NCBI RefSeq assembly: GCF_032854445.1 | Contig: NC_088300.1 | Coordinates: forward strand, 43,703,682 to 43,767,681 | DNA: 64,000 nt | Source of the DNA: Liolophura sinensis | Lineage: Eukaryota > Mollusca > Polyplacophora > Chitonida > Chitonidae | Direction of reading: 5' to 3' | Shown here: positions 35,576 through 47,500 of the stretch, piece by piece | Numbering within the stretch: position 1 is the stretch's first letter | Layout: every line of letters starts with the position of its first letter | Translations under genes and position numbers: made by a program | Notes under the pieces: model-generated | The model's input: only the letters and a program-made list of their open reading frames with translations | Told to the model about the DNA's origin: nothing | The model's database searches: none

Positions 35576-38500
35576 CACATGTATTTATATACGTATGTAA
35601 CATCTGTAATGTTCACCATGAAATTTAGTTCTCCAAATTGGTGTTTTTATACCTGTGCATCGTCCCCGCTTTTCTTGGTTTTCTCGAAATCTTCCGTGGA
35701 TTTGCCTAAAGATTCCCACAAAGGAGTCCAAACATTGCCTGGTGCAATGCTGAAAACATATAGGATAACGTACAATCAGTGTCTTAAAACGTGTAGGTTA
35801 ACACAGAATCAGTCTTTATTACCATATAGGGTAATACGGCATCACTGTCTCAATAAATTTTACAACAATACAGGATCAGTACCTAAATATATATCAGTTG
35901 CTGAAATATATCCGATAACACGTATGTAAACGACTATTGCATAGATAGTAAAACCAGAGCAATGACGACAGTGTAGTAAATGTAGCTGACAAATGCGTAG
36001 TCAAATATAACTGGTGAAAGCCAGGGTCTTGCCCATTTACCTCATTTAGGTTTTACTTTAACTGTTCATGTAAATAGCATTAACTACACGCCTTCTAGCA
36101 CCATGGCTTGATTAGCAAATGTCAGCCGAAATATTTAAGACGTCACGGGTGTAGAGCCACTAAAAATGTTGTGTTATCATCACATTTAATATACAACAGC
36201 AAGAAAACAATGCAAGAGGACCAGGCCTCGAGGGTGCTTAGTCCTCCGGTAGAATCAGGGTTTTAGCCCGGAAACAATACAAAAGACTACATAATATTAG
36301 GATAACACAATATTAGTATTGGAAAACATCTGGGATAACACACTCGGGATAAATGGCAGAAAACATCTGGGATAACACACTCTGGACAAATGATAGAAAG
36401 CATCGGGGATAACACACTGAAGATAAGTGGCAGATAACATCTGGGATAAGACTCGCGGGATAAGTGACAGAAAACATCTGGGATAACACACTCAGGATAA
36501 GTGGCAGAAAACATGGGATAACACAGTATCAGAATTGGAAGGCATCTGGGATAACACACTCTTGACAAATGGCAGAAAACATCTGGGATAACACACTGGA
36601 GATAAGTGGCAGATAACATCTGGGATAAGACCCACGGGATAAGTGACAGAAAACATCTGGAATAACACACGCGGGATAAGTGACAAAAAACATCTGGGAT
36701 AACACACTCAGGATAAGTGGCAGAAAACATGGGATAACACAGTATCAGTGTTGGAAAACATCTGGGATAACACACTCGGGATAAATGGCAGAAACATCTG
36801 GGATAATACACTCTTGATAAATGGCAGAAAACATCTGGGATAACACACTGGAGATAAGTGACAGAAAACATCTGGAATAACACACGCGGGATAAGTGACA
36901 GAAAACATCTGGGATAACACACTCAGGATGAGTGGCAGAAAACATGGGATAACACAGTATCAGTGTTGGAAAACATATGGGATAACACACTCGGGATAAA
37001 TGGCAGAAAGCATGTGGAATAACACACTCAGGATGAGTGGCAGAAAACATATGAGATAAGACAGAATAAAGTGGATGAAAACATATGAGATAACACAAAA
37101 TAAAGTGGCAGAAAACATACGGAATAACACACTCGGGATAAGTACAGAAAATATATAACACACTCGAGATAAGTGGCAAGGTGCATATCACTTGGAGAAA
37201 TATACCTCTTACATTATTGGTGCATGTACTTAAGGGGTTCAGCAACAAACAGCGACGGTGACCAAATCTGATGTAATATGTAACGCAAATAAAAAGTCAT
37301 ATCTTCCTATACAAGCTAGAAATAAACTATTTATAAATGAAGCGGTTTAATTCTTGGTACACACCTGTTCACCCTAACTCCATGTCGTGCTTCGTCTATG
37401 GCCAGGGCCTTTGTCATAGATGTTATGGCACCCTACAAATCATAAACAAAAATGTTCAGCTGGCTTTGCACCTGTAGCTGCCTATAGATAAATTAAAACA
37501 CTGATTCGACAGTAATCGATACAGTGAAAGAGAGAAATTTCATGCAGCTGTGATTTCAAGCATCAGTGAATATAGACAGGTGAGGGCGGCCTATAATGGT
37601 CTGAAGTACTTGACAAATCCTCAAGATGACACCAGGAACGCGTAGGTATTTATACCATGTAGAGTATTGATATTATTAAGACATACATCGTAGAGAGACC
37701 AGAGTAGCGACGACAGTGGGATAGTTGGCAAATGTTCAAACGTAACCGGTGAAATACGGCCTCACGTCAGTTTTACTGAGTTAAGGTTTTATTCCAGCTG
37801 GTCATGTAAATGCATAAATAGTTGCAAATTACACTCCCCCTGGCACCATAGTTTAAGCAGAATTATGTAAAGAAAAACTGCCGTGATGTTAATTGCAATT
37901 TATTAGACGTCAGTGGTCGGGAATTACTCAAAATGCTGTGTTTTCATCACATTTAGCATACCATAACATTAAAACAATGCAAAGGGACCAGCCCTCGGGG
38001 ATGCTGTGTCCGCCAGCTGAAATGGCTGTTGGGCACCTTTTATATATGACGGAATTAAATAAACAACCCGTTAATAACTGTATCTGTAAATTCACCGATT
38101 GGCCTGTAAGCAGAGGATTCGTTTATATTTAAGGCCGTTACCAGAGGACTGGTTTGCATTTAAGACCGTTACTAGAGGACTGTTTTGCATTTAAGACCGT
38201 TTAGCACAGGACTGGTTTGCACATAAAATGTTTACCAGCATCCTGATTTGTATTTAAGACCGTTACCTGGGGGCTTCTATGTATATGGGACAGTAACATC
38301 AGTAAAATAGAAATAAATAAATAAAACATTTAAATATATATCGTGGTCCATAACACATCTGGGATTTTAGGATGGCCAAAGCAGAAATTTAAATGCACAG
38401 GTGATACCTTTGTGGCTACATACGTAACGGCCCCTTTCTGACCAATTTCAGCTACCAGACTGGAGTTGTTGATAATACTTCCCCGTGTCTTCCTGAGATG

Positions 38501-41500
38501 GGGCAAACAGAACTACAACACAAGGATAACGAGTGAGTGCTTGGTGTTTAACGTCGTTCTCAACAATTTTTCAGTCATATGACGACGACAAGGATAACGA
38601 AGATGAATACAAATTTGCTCGCCACGATATGGCTGAAATATTGCCGATGTGGCGTTAAGCCATAATCATTCATTTGAAAACAAATTTGGACATGCAGTAA
38701 AATTTATTGTTATTATTATTAAAGTAATACCAACTTTATTTTAGTGAGGAAAAAACGCGGCCTAAACCTAAGACTTTTATACAGGTGGAATCCTGGTGTT
38801 TCGTCATCCCACAGAAAACATACACACGAGGCCGTTTATTCTGTGAAAGAATGAGGGAAAAGTTTGGGTCAGCTGACTCAAAAAAATTTATAGAGTGCAT
38901 CTAACTGGACTCTGAAAACAGACTCAACATGACTTCTTGAATTCTCCAACTAACCAAGTGAGTCATAGTATAACCAGATATGTTTCATGACTCAGCTGAT
39001 CCGGTCATAAGAGTCGAACTAGCTCTACTGTACGACTCATGTTTTTGAGTCAGTGAATCCAGGCTTTTCTCTAAGTGATGTCTTGCATTGTTTTTTTTTT
39101 AAGTCACGCAGGAGATATGTTTATATTTAAATCAGAAAATAAATTATCCGGTACGTACCTTGGCGAAGAGGAAATAGCTTACAACGTTAAGGTTGAACAA
39201 ACTTCGAAAATCATCTGCCGAAAATTCGTCGATGGTTTGGTGCTCCGGATCTGTAAACACGGAGGAAAACTCGCTTAAACTGATGTCGGTAATGTTTTAT
39301 CATATGATAAAACAGGTCAACACATTTTTTCAAAATAAACCAGACGATTTTATCTACCTCCACTCACACTTTTTACTGCACGAACTAGCAGAAGTGTATC
39401 CAACAACTGCAGCTGAAGTGTATTTCAATGAAGTCAAAAACATAAATATGAAGGAAAAAGTCAATACAGAGTGGTTGACAACTGATGTCCACAAATAAAA
39501 AATAGCCATGTATGTTAGAAGAACACAAAAGCTATCTCAGACAATAAACCAATACATCAACGTGAGAACTGTCGACGATTCAGACAGTTTTTATCCGGAT
39601 AGATATAAAGAGATGAATATACTCACGATAGCCAGCATTGTTAATGAGGCAGTCTATCTGACCAAAGGCTTCGATCGTTTTCTCCACGACATTCTGCAGC
39701 GATAAGAATGGTGAACTATGAATAAGATACCGATTGGGTTTTACGCCGTGCTAAAGAATATTTTACTTATACGGCGGCATAATGGTGGGAAGAAACCGGA
39801 CAGAGCAAGGGAGAAATCTACGATCATCCGAACGTTGCTGGATGACCTTCCCACGCAAGACCAGAGAGGAAGCCGGCATGAGCTGGACTTGAACTCCTGA
39901 ATCATTGTGCAGCGCCAACACACTAACCATTTGATTTATTTAATTATTTGCTTGGTGTTTTACGCCGTACTCAAGAATATTTCGAATTTTCGATAGCGGC
40001 CAGCATTTCGGTGGGAGGATAAAACATTTGAGATTTGAGGTGTGAATAAATTACATTCAATTCCTCCACTCAATTTCATGAATCGCTTAAAATATCATTC
40101 ATCATCTGAAAATGCTTTAGGACACATTGCCCGTCTAAAACAATTCGGTCCAAGCGGTTTGGTTTTCTGCAGAACGTCACATTTCCTGCAAAGTTGTACT
40201 CGTGAAGCGAAGAGGCACTGTAGGCACTGCAGAGTAACAGCAAAGTAACAACAGAGAATGGTGGATGTGATATTACACATCTGAGAACGGACTTGTTTAA
40301 GTGGTAAATATTCCCCTTCTCTGAGACACGCACAGTGCTGATGCAGTCACACAGCCTCAAACAGAGATTCTTTGGAGATTCTCCACTGTTTTCCGTACCG
40401 CCATGACATTTAGCGGCCTAACGCTGGTAGATACTTAACTGGTATTAAATGATTTTAAATGAAGTTAACTAAGTATTCCACCAAAGGGACACATTGAGCT
40501 CGCCCATCCTCTTGTAAACTATTCACGAATAAGACAGGAGGAAGAAAAGAAAGAATCAACTAACCAACCATTCAGTCAATCAACCAACCAGTCAATCAAT
40601 CAACCAGCCAATCCATTTGAGCTGTAACAATTGTGTTTCAAACAAGCTTATTTAGTATCTATACGATTTCTTGAGGGGGTGGGATAGGTTACCATCTGAG
40701 AGATAAGTAGAGTAGTTACTCTGGGAATAAGTATCTATGCAATTTCTTGACGGAGTGGTACAGGTTACCATCTTAGAGATAAGTGCAGTAGCTACTTTGG
40801 GGTCAGTTATTCAAAAGTGTATTAAAAGTTAAGCCAGGCTTAAGCCTTAATACCAGCCTCGACGTAATGCAAAACTAAGGGCACTTCAGTCCAGACTAAA
40901 GTCAAATGTGATTAAATACTTAAATAATGGGATTCAATGCTAATGTATTTTTAAACAACTCGTCCCTGTGCATTATGAACGTGTAGGTTACCTTGATTTG
41001 ATCCTCTTTATTGACGTCACAAGGAACAAAGAGAGACGTTCCAGGTCCTACAGCATTCACTTCCGCTTCTGCCTTCTTGCCTTCCTCAACTGAAACATTT
41101 AAAGTTGAATAGATTTGATTTTGTCACGAACCCCGTCTTTAAACATTGTATTATATTTAAAAATTTTTTTTTATTTGTCAGTGTCTGATCTACATTTTTC
41201 ACTCTTTGTATGTTATTATGGATGCAGCTACTAGATTTCCAGTAGTTATCCCACTGAAACAGATAACTACTCCTCAGATAGTTAACATTCTGTTACAAGT
41301 TCTCACCAGGTATGGTTTACTAAGGAAATACAATCTGATTAGGGGTCAATTTTTTGGTTCGGCTTATTTCCGGAAATTATGTATCAGCAACTTCAATCCA
41401 CAGCTTATAACCATCAATCCCAAGGAGCTTTGGAACGACACCACCAAACCATGAAGAGTGCTCTACGAGCATAGTGTATGGAATATCCTGAAGATTGGGA

Positions 41501-44500
41501 CAAAGGGATTCCACTTGTATTGTTTGCCACCAGGGATACTCCCAATGAGTCCATTGGGTTTAGTCCATTTCAGTTCGTGTATGGTCACGAGGTTAAAAGT
41601 CCTTTGGAGCGTATCTTGACCCAGGAAACGGAGGGAAACTTATGAGAGCATGTTTGCCAGTTTCGGGACAGGTTGTATAAAGTCTGGGAGATAGCTCGTG
41701 CTAATTTAAAGATCTCGCTGGAGAAAATGAAACTGTAATACGACAAGAAGGCTATGTCAAGAAGTTTTTCTCCTGGAGATCAGGTTCTTGATTTGCTGTC
41801 CCTATCTCAGGGACCCCTTAAGGCGGAATTTAGTGGACCATAGCAGGTGGTGACGAAAGTTAACGATGTTAACTACATTATTAGCACACTGATCATAGGA
41901 AAACTGAAAGAGTGTCACATAAATATGTTCAGGAAGTACAATTCCCGTGACGCAAGTCAGTCTGTAGCTGTGACCAGCACTGTGGTAAATCATGTAGAGG
42001 AGAGTGGTGAGTTGTCTACTACATGTACTGAGCTCAAAGGGTCAGGTAGCATTCAACTTGATTTGTGAGATACTAAGTTGAATAACTCAGGCGTATTGAT
42101 CAATTTTGATGAAGTGTTAAGCCATCTTTCTAAAAATCAGAGACAGGATATTTGTAAGTTGCTCGAGACTTATCTTAAGATATGTTCGGATGTACCAGGT
42201 TGTACTAGTGCTGCAGTACAAGATGTAGATGTAGGGGGGGGGGTGGTGGGGGGGGGGGGGCTGTACCTATCAAACAGCACCCCTACAGAATTAACCCTGC
42301 CAAGTTAAAACTTGTTAACCAGGAAATACAGTACATGATAGACAATGGGATTATACACCCCAGCCAGGGTGGCTGGTATTCACCAATTGTAATTATCCCT
42401 TAGCCCGATTGCTCTATACACATATGTGTGGATTACAGAAAGGTTCATGTTGTAACCACGACGAATTCTTATCCTGTTACCCGTATTGAGGATTGTATTG
42501 ATAGAGTAGGAAATGCCAAGTTTATTACTAAGGTTGATTTTAAGGGTTACTGGCAGGTACCATAGACATATAGGGTTTAGGAGATGTCTCCCTTTGCTAC
42601 TCCTTCAGGATTTTATCTGCTTCTTGTATGGTATGAAAACTAGTGCGGCGACGTTTCAGAGGTTAGCCAATAAGATTGTAGAAGCTCTGGACTTCTATAG
42701 TCTGCCGGCTATATAGAAGACATTGTCATTGTGACAGACACGTGGGAAGACCATTGTAAACATCTGGAGAACATATTCTCTGGATTGTTTTCATTAGATT
42801 TAGTAATTAATCTTAAGAGGACGAGTGGACGAGGTAGCCCACGCCATACTGGATTTACCAGTGCTTACTTGTAAGGAAGACATTCTTAGAGTGTTTGGAG
42901 TGTGTGGTTTTTACCGCAAGTTTGTACCCAATTTCATCGTTGTTACTGCTCCATTGATTCAATTGCTTAAAAAGAATGTCAAGTTCATATGGTCGGACGG
43001 CGTTTGATAGGTTAAACGCCTTTCTGTTTAACTAACCTATTTTGAAAGCTCCCAATTTTAGTGGCATCGGAGTAGGAGCTTTTTTGCTCCAGAAAGGAGA
43101 GGATGGGATAGAACAGCCTGTGAGTTACTTCTGTAGGAAGTTAAATGAACATCAAAGGAATTATTCCACCATAGAGAAGGATATTCTTGAGTACGGCGTA
43201 AAACACCAATCAAATAAATAAATAAAGAAGGAGGCATTGGGCACGGCATTTCGAAGTGTATTTGGCCAGTTGTTTTGGTAATGTCGCTGTTTAATGTCAC
43301 TGTGTATAGAGATCCAACCCTTTGGTGTTCATACAGAAGTTTAAGAACAAAAATCAGAGATTATTATGATGGTGTTTGACTTACAGCCTTATGCCATGGA
43401 AATTGTATATATTGCTGGTAAGGTTAACATTGTAGTTGACATGCTATCCATTTGTGTATGTATATTTCTTTGTGTATGTAATATGAAATTAAATATCACC
43501 GTACTCGTGTATCCTTTCTTTATGGGGGGGGGAGTGTTACGAGCCTACGTCTTTTTATTGTTTTATTTGTCAGTGTCTGTCCTACATTTTCCCCGCTGTG
43601 TATATTACAGCCTGCACTGTTATTCAGTCGAGCGTTCTCGAGACTTCGGTGTTATGAGTTTAGCGTCATTGTACATTTGGTATACATTCAGAAAATGTGT
43701 ATCGGTGTTGTAAACCTGTTTACGAGCAAACCATCCGGATTTTTCTTTACCATAGTCTATCAAAATGAGCGACGGAGTTGTGAAGGTTGCAGTCATTTAC
43801 TCAAGTCCATTTGGGAGAGGTCGCTATTTACTGTCATCGACTGTGAAGGATTTTGCTGGGTTTGGAGATATGGGCTTTCACGTCATTTGTACTCCATTTT
43901 CTGTACAGAGCACTTTGTAAGCTTGTGTTTCGCCACCTGCTATTCTTTTGAGACGTTATTTTGGAGCTTGTATCGCTCATTGTGTCTTTGTGAGATTACG
44001 AACATTTCATCCCAGTTTATCCTGAAAGTGACTGTGTATATTTCCAAGGAGTGAAACACATATCGCCAGCTCGGCATCTCGGACGCTATTGTGAACCCGT
44101 CCGCCATGAGAAGTCACACCTTCAAGGCAGGTGGGGAATAAACCATGGTCAGCGTGTCGTGCCCACTAGGCCTACATCTTATCATCCTGTCATCCGTCGA
44201 CTGAGAAATTCCTGTTGACTGAAGATTCTATACTGGCGTGGACTGACTGGCCTAATTATCAGTAAGAGACTATATATTTTTGTAATTATATGTACTATTT
44301 GCATATTATTGTCACTTGTATTATTTGTCTATTTTGTTCAGATATATGTATTGAACTTATTCGAGCGTCTTCGTGTTCCTTTTTTTCATCTTGTGTAAGG
44401 CCTAGGCTGATCTGAGAGTCAAACAAGCCAGTTGTTTCTTATTTTTACTCTGCATTAGTGGTACCTTTACAATTTATCTAGTGTGTGATTCGTATTCGAT

Positions 44501-47500
44501 TCCTTACTCAAGAATAGTTCATTTATATGACAGCAGTCAGTATTATATGATGGGAGGAAAATTTAATTATATGAATTACCTTCAATTTGAAGCACCGTTG
44601 ATTTTTCCGACGTTTTCGCATTGATTGTACATATAGTGTAAACTTACCTCCCCTTGAACAGAATACCACTTTAGCGCCATTCTCAACTGTGGAACAAAAA
44701 CATCAGAAGATATCAGCACCAAGCAACTTGAAAGAAAATTGGTGAAACAAATAAAATGTATCACGTAATTGCACATTTCAATAGGGAAAGGATGAAATGA
44801 GGAAAGATGGAGCTGAAGTTGTATGAAGACATGTGCCTGGTGATATAAATAAGGTCTAGTATTGACAACTTATTCTTTCCTTGACAAGATGTTATCAAGT
44901 GTGCACATGTATCTATACTATACCCCGGATGAGTGTATAAGGTGCTCGAGTTGAAACACCACACCACACCGGGCACAGGCATCAAGATGTCATGACATAA
45001 CATATTTACATAGCATTTGTTTGTGAAGAGTTGCAGTAATAACGCATGAGAATGTATATCACAGACCTGATGCTGTGACCGAGGAAGAACGGGGATGTGA
45101 CATTCAGGTATATTGACTCATCACATCATCCACGTTCAGTAAAGGTTATTTCCCTGTGTTTGTTTAAATATAGTCGTTGTAGTGAAACACAGCGCAGACC
45201 GGGTTCAAGACAGCATCTGTCTGGTCGTGTATATATTCGTAAACATATCTTAAGCAAACATTCAACACAAAATTTTTTAAAACTGATACATCTGCGTATT
45301 TTTCGGTTATATTTCAAAACAGACGTACGTGATGGTAAGGTGGCACACAGACAACATTCAATGTTTTGTAAGTTTTGCAGCTTTTTCTTTGGTTTTATAT
45401 GGATTGAAACAGTTCTGAATTCGGTGAAATCGTTTTTACCTGCACGGAAGCGGTTTTCATTCGGTGAAAAAACCTTTCAATTGAGTTAAAACATTAAATT
45501 ATTTGGTTGTAAACACTTGGTTTACTATTTTTTTATTGTACTGAGATGTAATCGGTGAGAACGCTTTCAGTGTGTGGAAGAAGTTTCCATCTGGTTGGAA
45601 AGTGTTCCCATTTGGGTGAAAATATTTATATTCAGTTTGAAAATCACGTGATACACTATCTGAGAACTAGTCTGAGAAATTCCTGTGGCTATAACCTTAT
45701 CTACATCTTTCATCACGGTATCTTCACCGCACGGTCTGTGGCACGTGAAAAACGTGGTTTTTCACCTGGGTGGAAACTGTTTTAACCCTGTGAATACATT
45801 TTCACCCACTAGAAAAAGTTTTCACACAGGTCAGAACTGCTCCCACCCAAGTGAGAACTGTTTCAAACCAGGTGAAACTTGTTTTAACCCACAAAAAAAA
45901 TATTCTCTCTCAGGAGAAATTTGTTCCCCCCGAGTGGGAACAGTTTCTGCCAAGGTAGAATTGTTTTCAATCAGGTAAAATCAATATGGAAACATTTTTT
46001 ATTTACCTAGATAAAAATGGATTCAATCCAGATGAAAAGTAAAGCAATAGTATCAAAACAAAGCAACATGTCATGTGTGGATCGTGGTATAATCGTAATA
46101 AATAGCAGGTCATTCTGTTCAGACACATTGTTATCAGAATGTATTAGACGCGACTGGGACAAGGTCCTTCCCTTTATCTTGTAAACTACAGATAGTTTGG
46201 CACATTACGCATTATATCTTGGTAGGGTTGGATATCTAATAGGAAGAACTGTGTCACCGAGTGTTATCTTCTTCATCCCTGTACATTTGCAGGGGGGTGT
46301 ATATAATGGCGGAAACACCTGTGCTGACTGAAATTCGTTGTTGTGGTTGAAGTTAGGGAAGGAATACCTGTACAATTTACTATGAACTTATTTCAAGCCT
46401 ACCTGACAATAAACACGATACAATGTAGCTAAATTAATTTTACATGAAAGTAAAAATGTTAATGGTGCTGTTTACACGCAATACCTACCTATACTCCTAG
46501 AACAAGCTATTTACATGTACACTCAGGGAAAACGCACACCTGTTCATATTAGTAAATGACATCAGGGAAGAACAAGCAAAATTCTGTTAATTCAGACTAT
46601 CATGAAATATAAATGAAAAGCTCACAAGAAGAACACCAGGAACCAGTTAACCAGGAATTATCTGGTGCAGATGAAAAGAAAAATATCTTAATGCATGAAA
46701 TGAAAAAATAAAAAAGTGCATGTACTATAATTTTTGAGGAACTGGAATTTCCCTGTCAATGAATGAACGAACGGCTAGTAGTGTAGGAAGGGGAGGCATT
46801 TATGGATATTTTACCTCCGCTTAGAAAGGTTATGTTTTTACAGGTGTTTATTTGTCTGATTGTTTGCCTGTTTGTCTGTCTGTTCATCTAGTCGGTTGGA
46901 TGACATTTTGTGTGCAGGTTGGCCTTAAAATATGAACAAATGCATTAAAGTTTGGTGGAGTATCTATAGTCGATTCTTCACAATTAAGAGATATGACAGT
47001 AATGCAGAGTATTGCCCCTTGGTATATTTTGGGAATTTGTATATGTTGTTGAGGTGGGTACCATTACCAACCAACAACCAAACGAGCCTCATGTTAGATT
47101 GTGTGACTTTATGAACAGTTACAATCAAGGCTCCACAGAGGCACCTGTGTATCTGTTAACGACCTGGGCTCGCTTGTACGAAGCCTTCATAACGTTAATG
47201 AAGGCATTCTTAATGTTGACATTGCGTCGCCTTGGCGGTTACGTGCTCGTAACGAGTGGGTCCTGAAAATTATCCACGGACTACGAGTTGGAAATATGAA
47301 TAGAATGTCATCCGTAGAATATCGACTGCCTTCCTTGCTGATCACCGAAACCTATTTCTCTCTGTTCATGTCATCTACCAGCTTTATTGTATTCGTTTAC
47401 ATATTCCTTTGATGATTGCTTTCTTTTTTAAGTTGTTTTGGAAATGGTTCTTACAGTTATATCGATTTGGAGCGCCCTTCAGAGCCTATCTGTAGTACTG

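Larger units (their letters stand above)
41122..44471 (+). mobile_element. Degenerate Ty3/Gypsy-type LTR retrotransposon in HSD17B14 intron 2
   Basis: Plus strand, antisense to the host gene. Order seen: remnant of 5' LTR (41122-41205), integrase core and C-terminal part (about 41206-41960), spacer, reverse transcriptase (about 42255-42790), RNase H (about 43030-43460), polypurine tract (43521-43534), 3' LTR (43535-44471). The ends are TG...CA with a putative 4-bp duplication ATTT (41118-41121, 44472-44475). Gag, protease and most of the 5' LTR are deleted. Stops occur near 41645 and 42066, a G-run at 42233-42260 breaks the frame, the reverse transcriptase box reads YIED rather than Y.DD, and the expected second integrase Asp is replaced. 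It is a dead copy. Integrase precedes reverse transcriptase, unlike typical Gypsy elements. Confidence 0.88.

Noticed and set aside
36287..37248. A 211-residue Cys-rich repetitive open frame on the minus strand
   Set aside because: It is the translation of the intron 7 minisatellite of the dehydrogenase; neighbouring frames give similar products.
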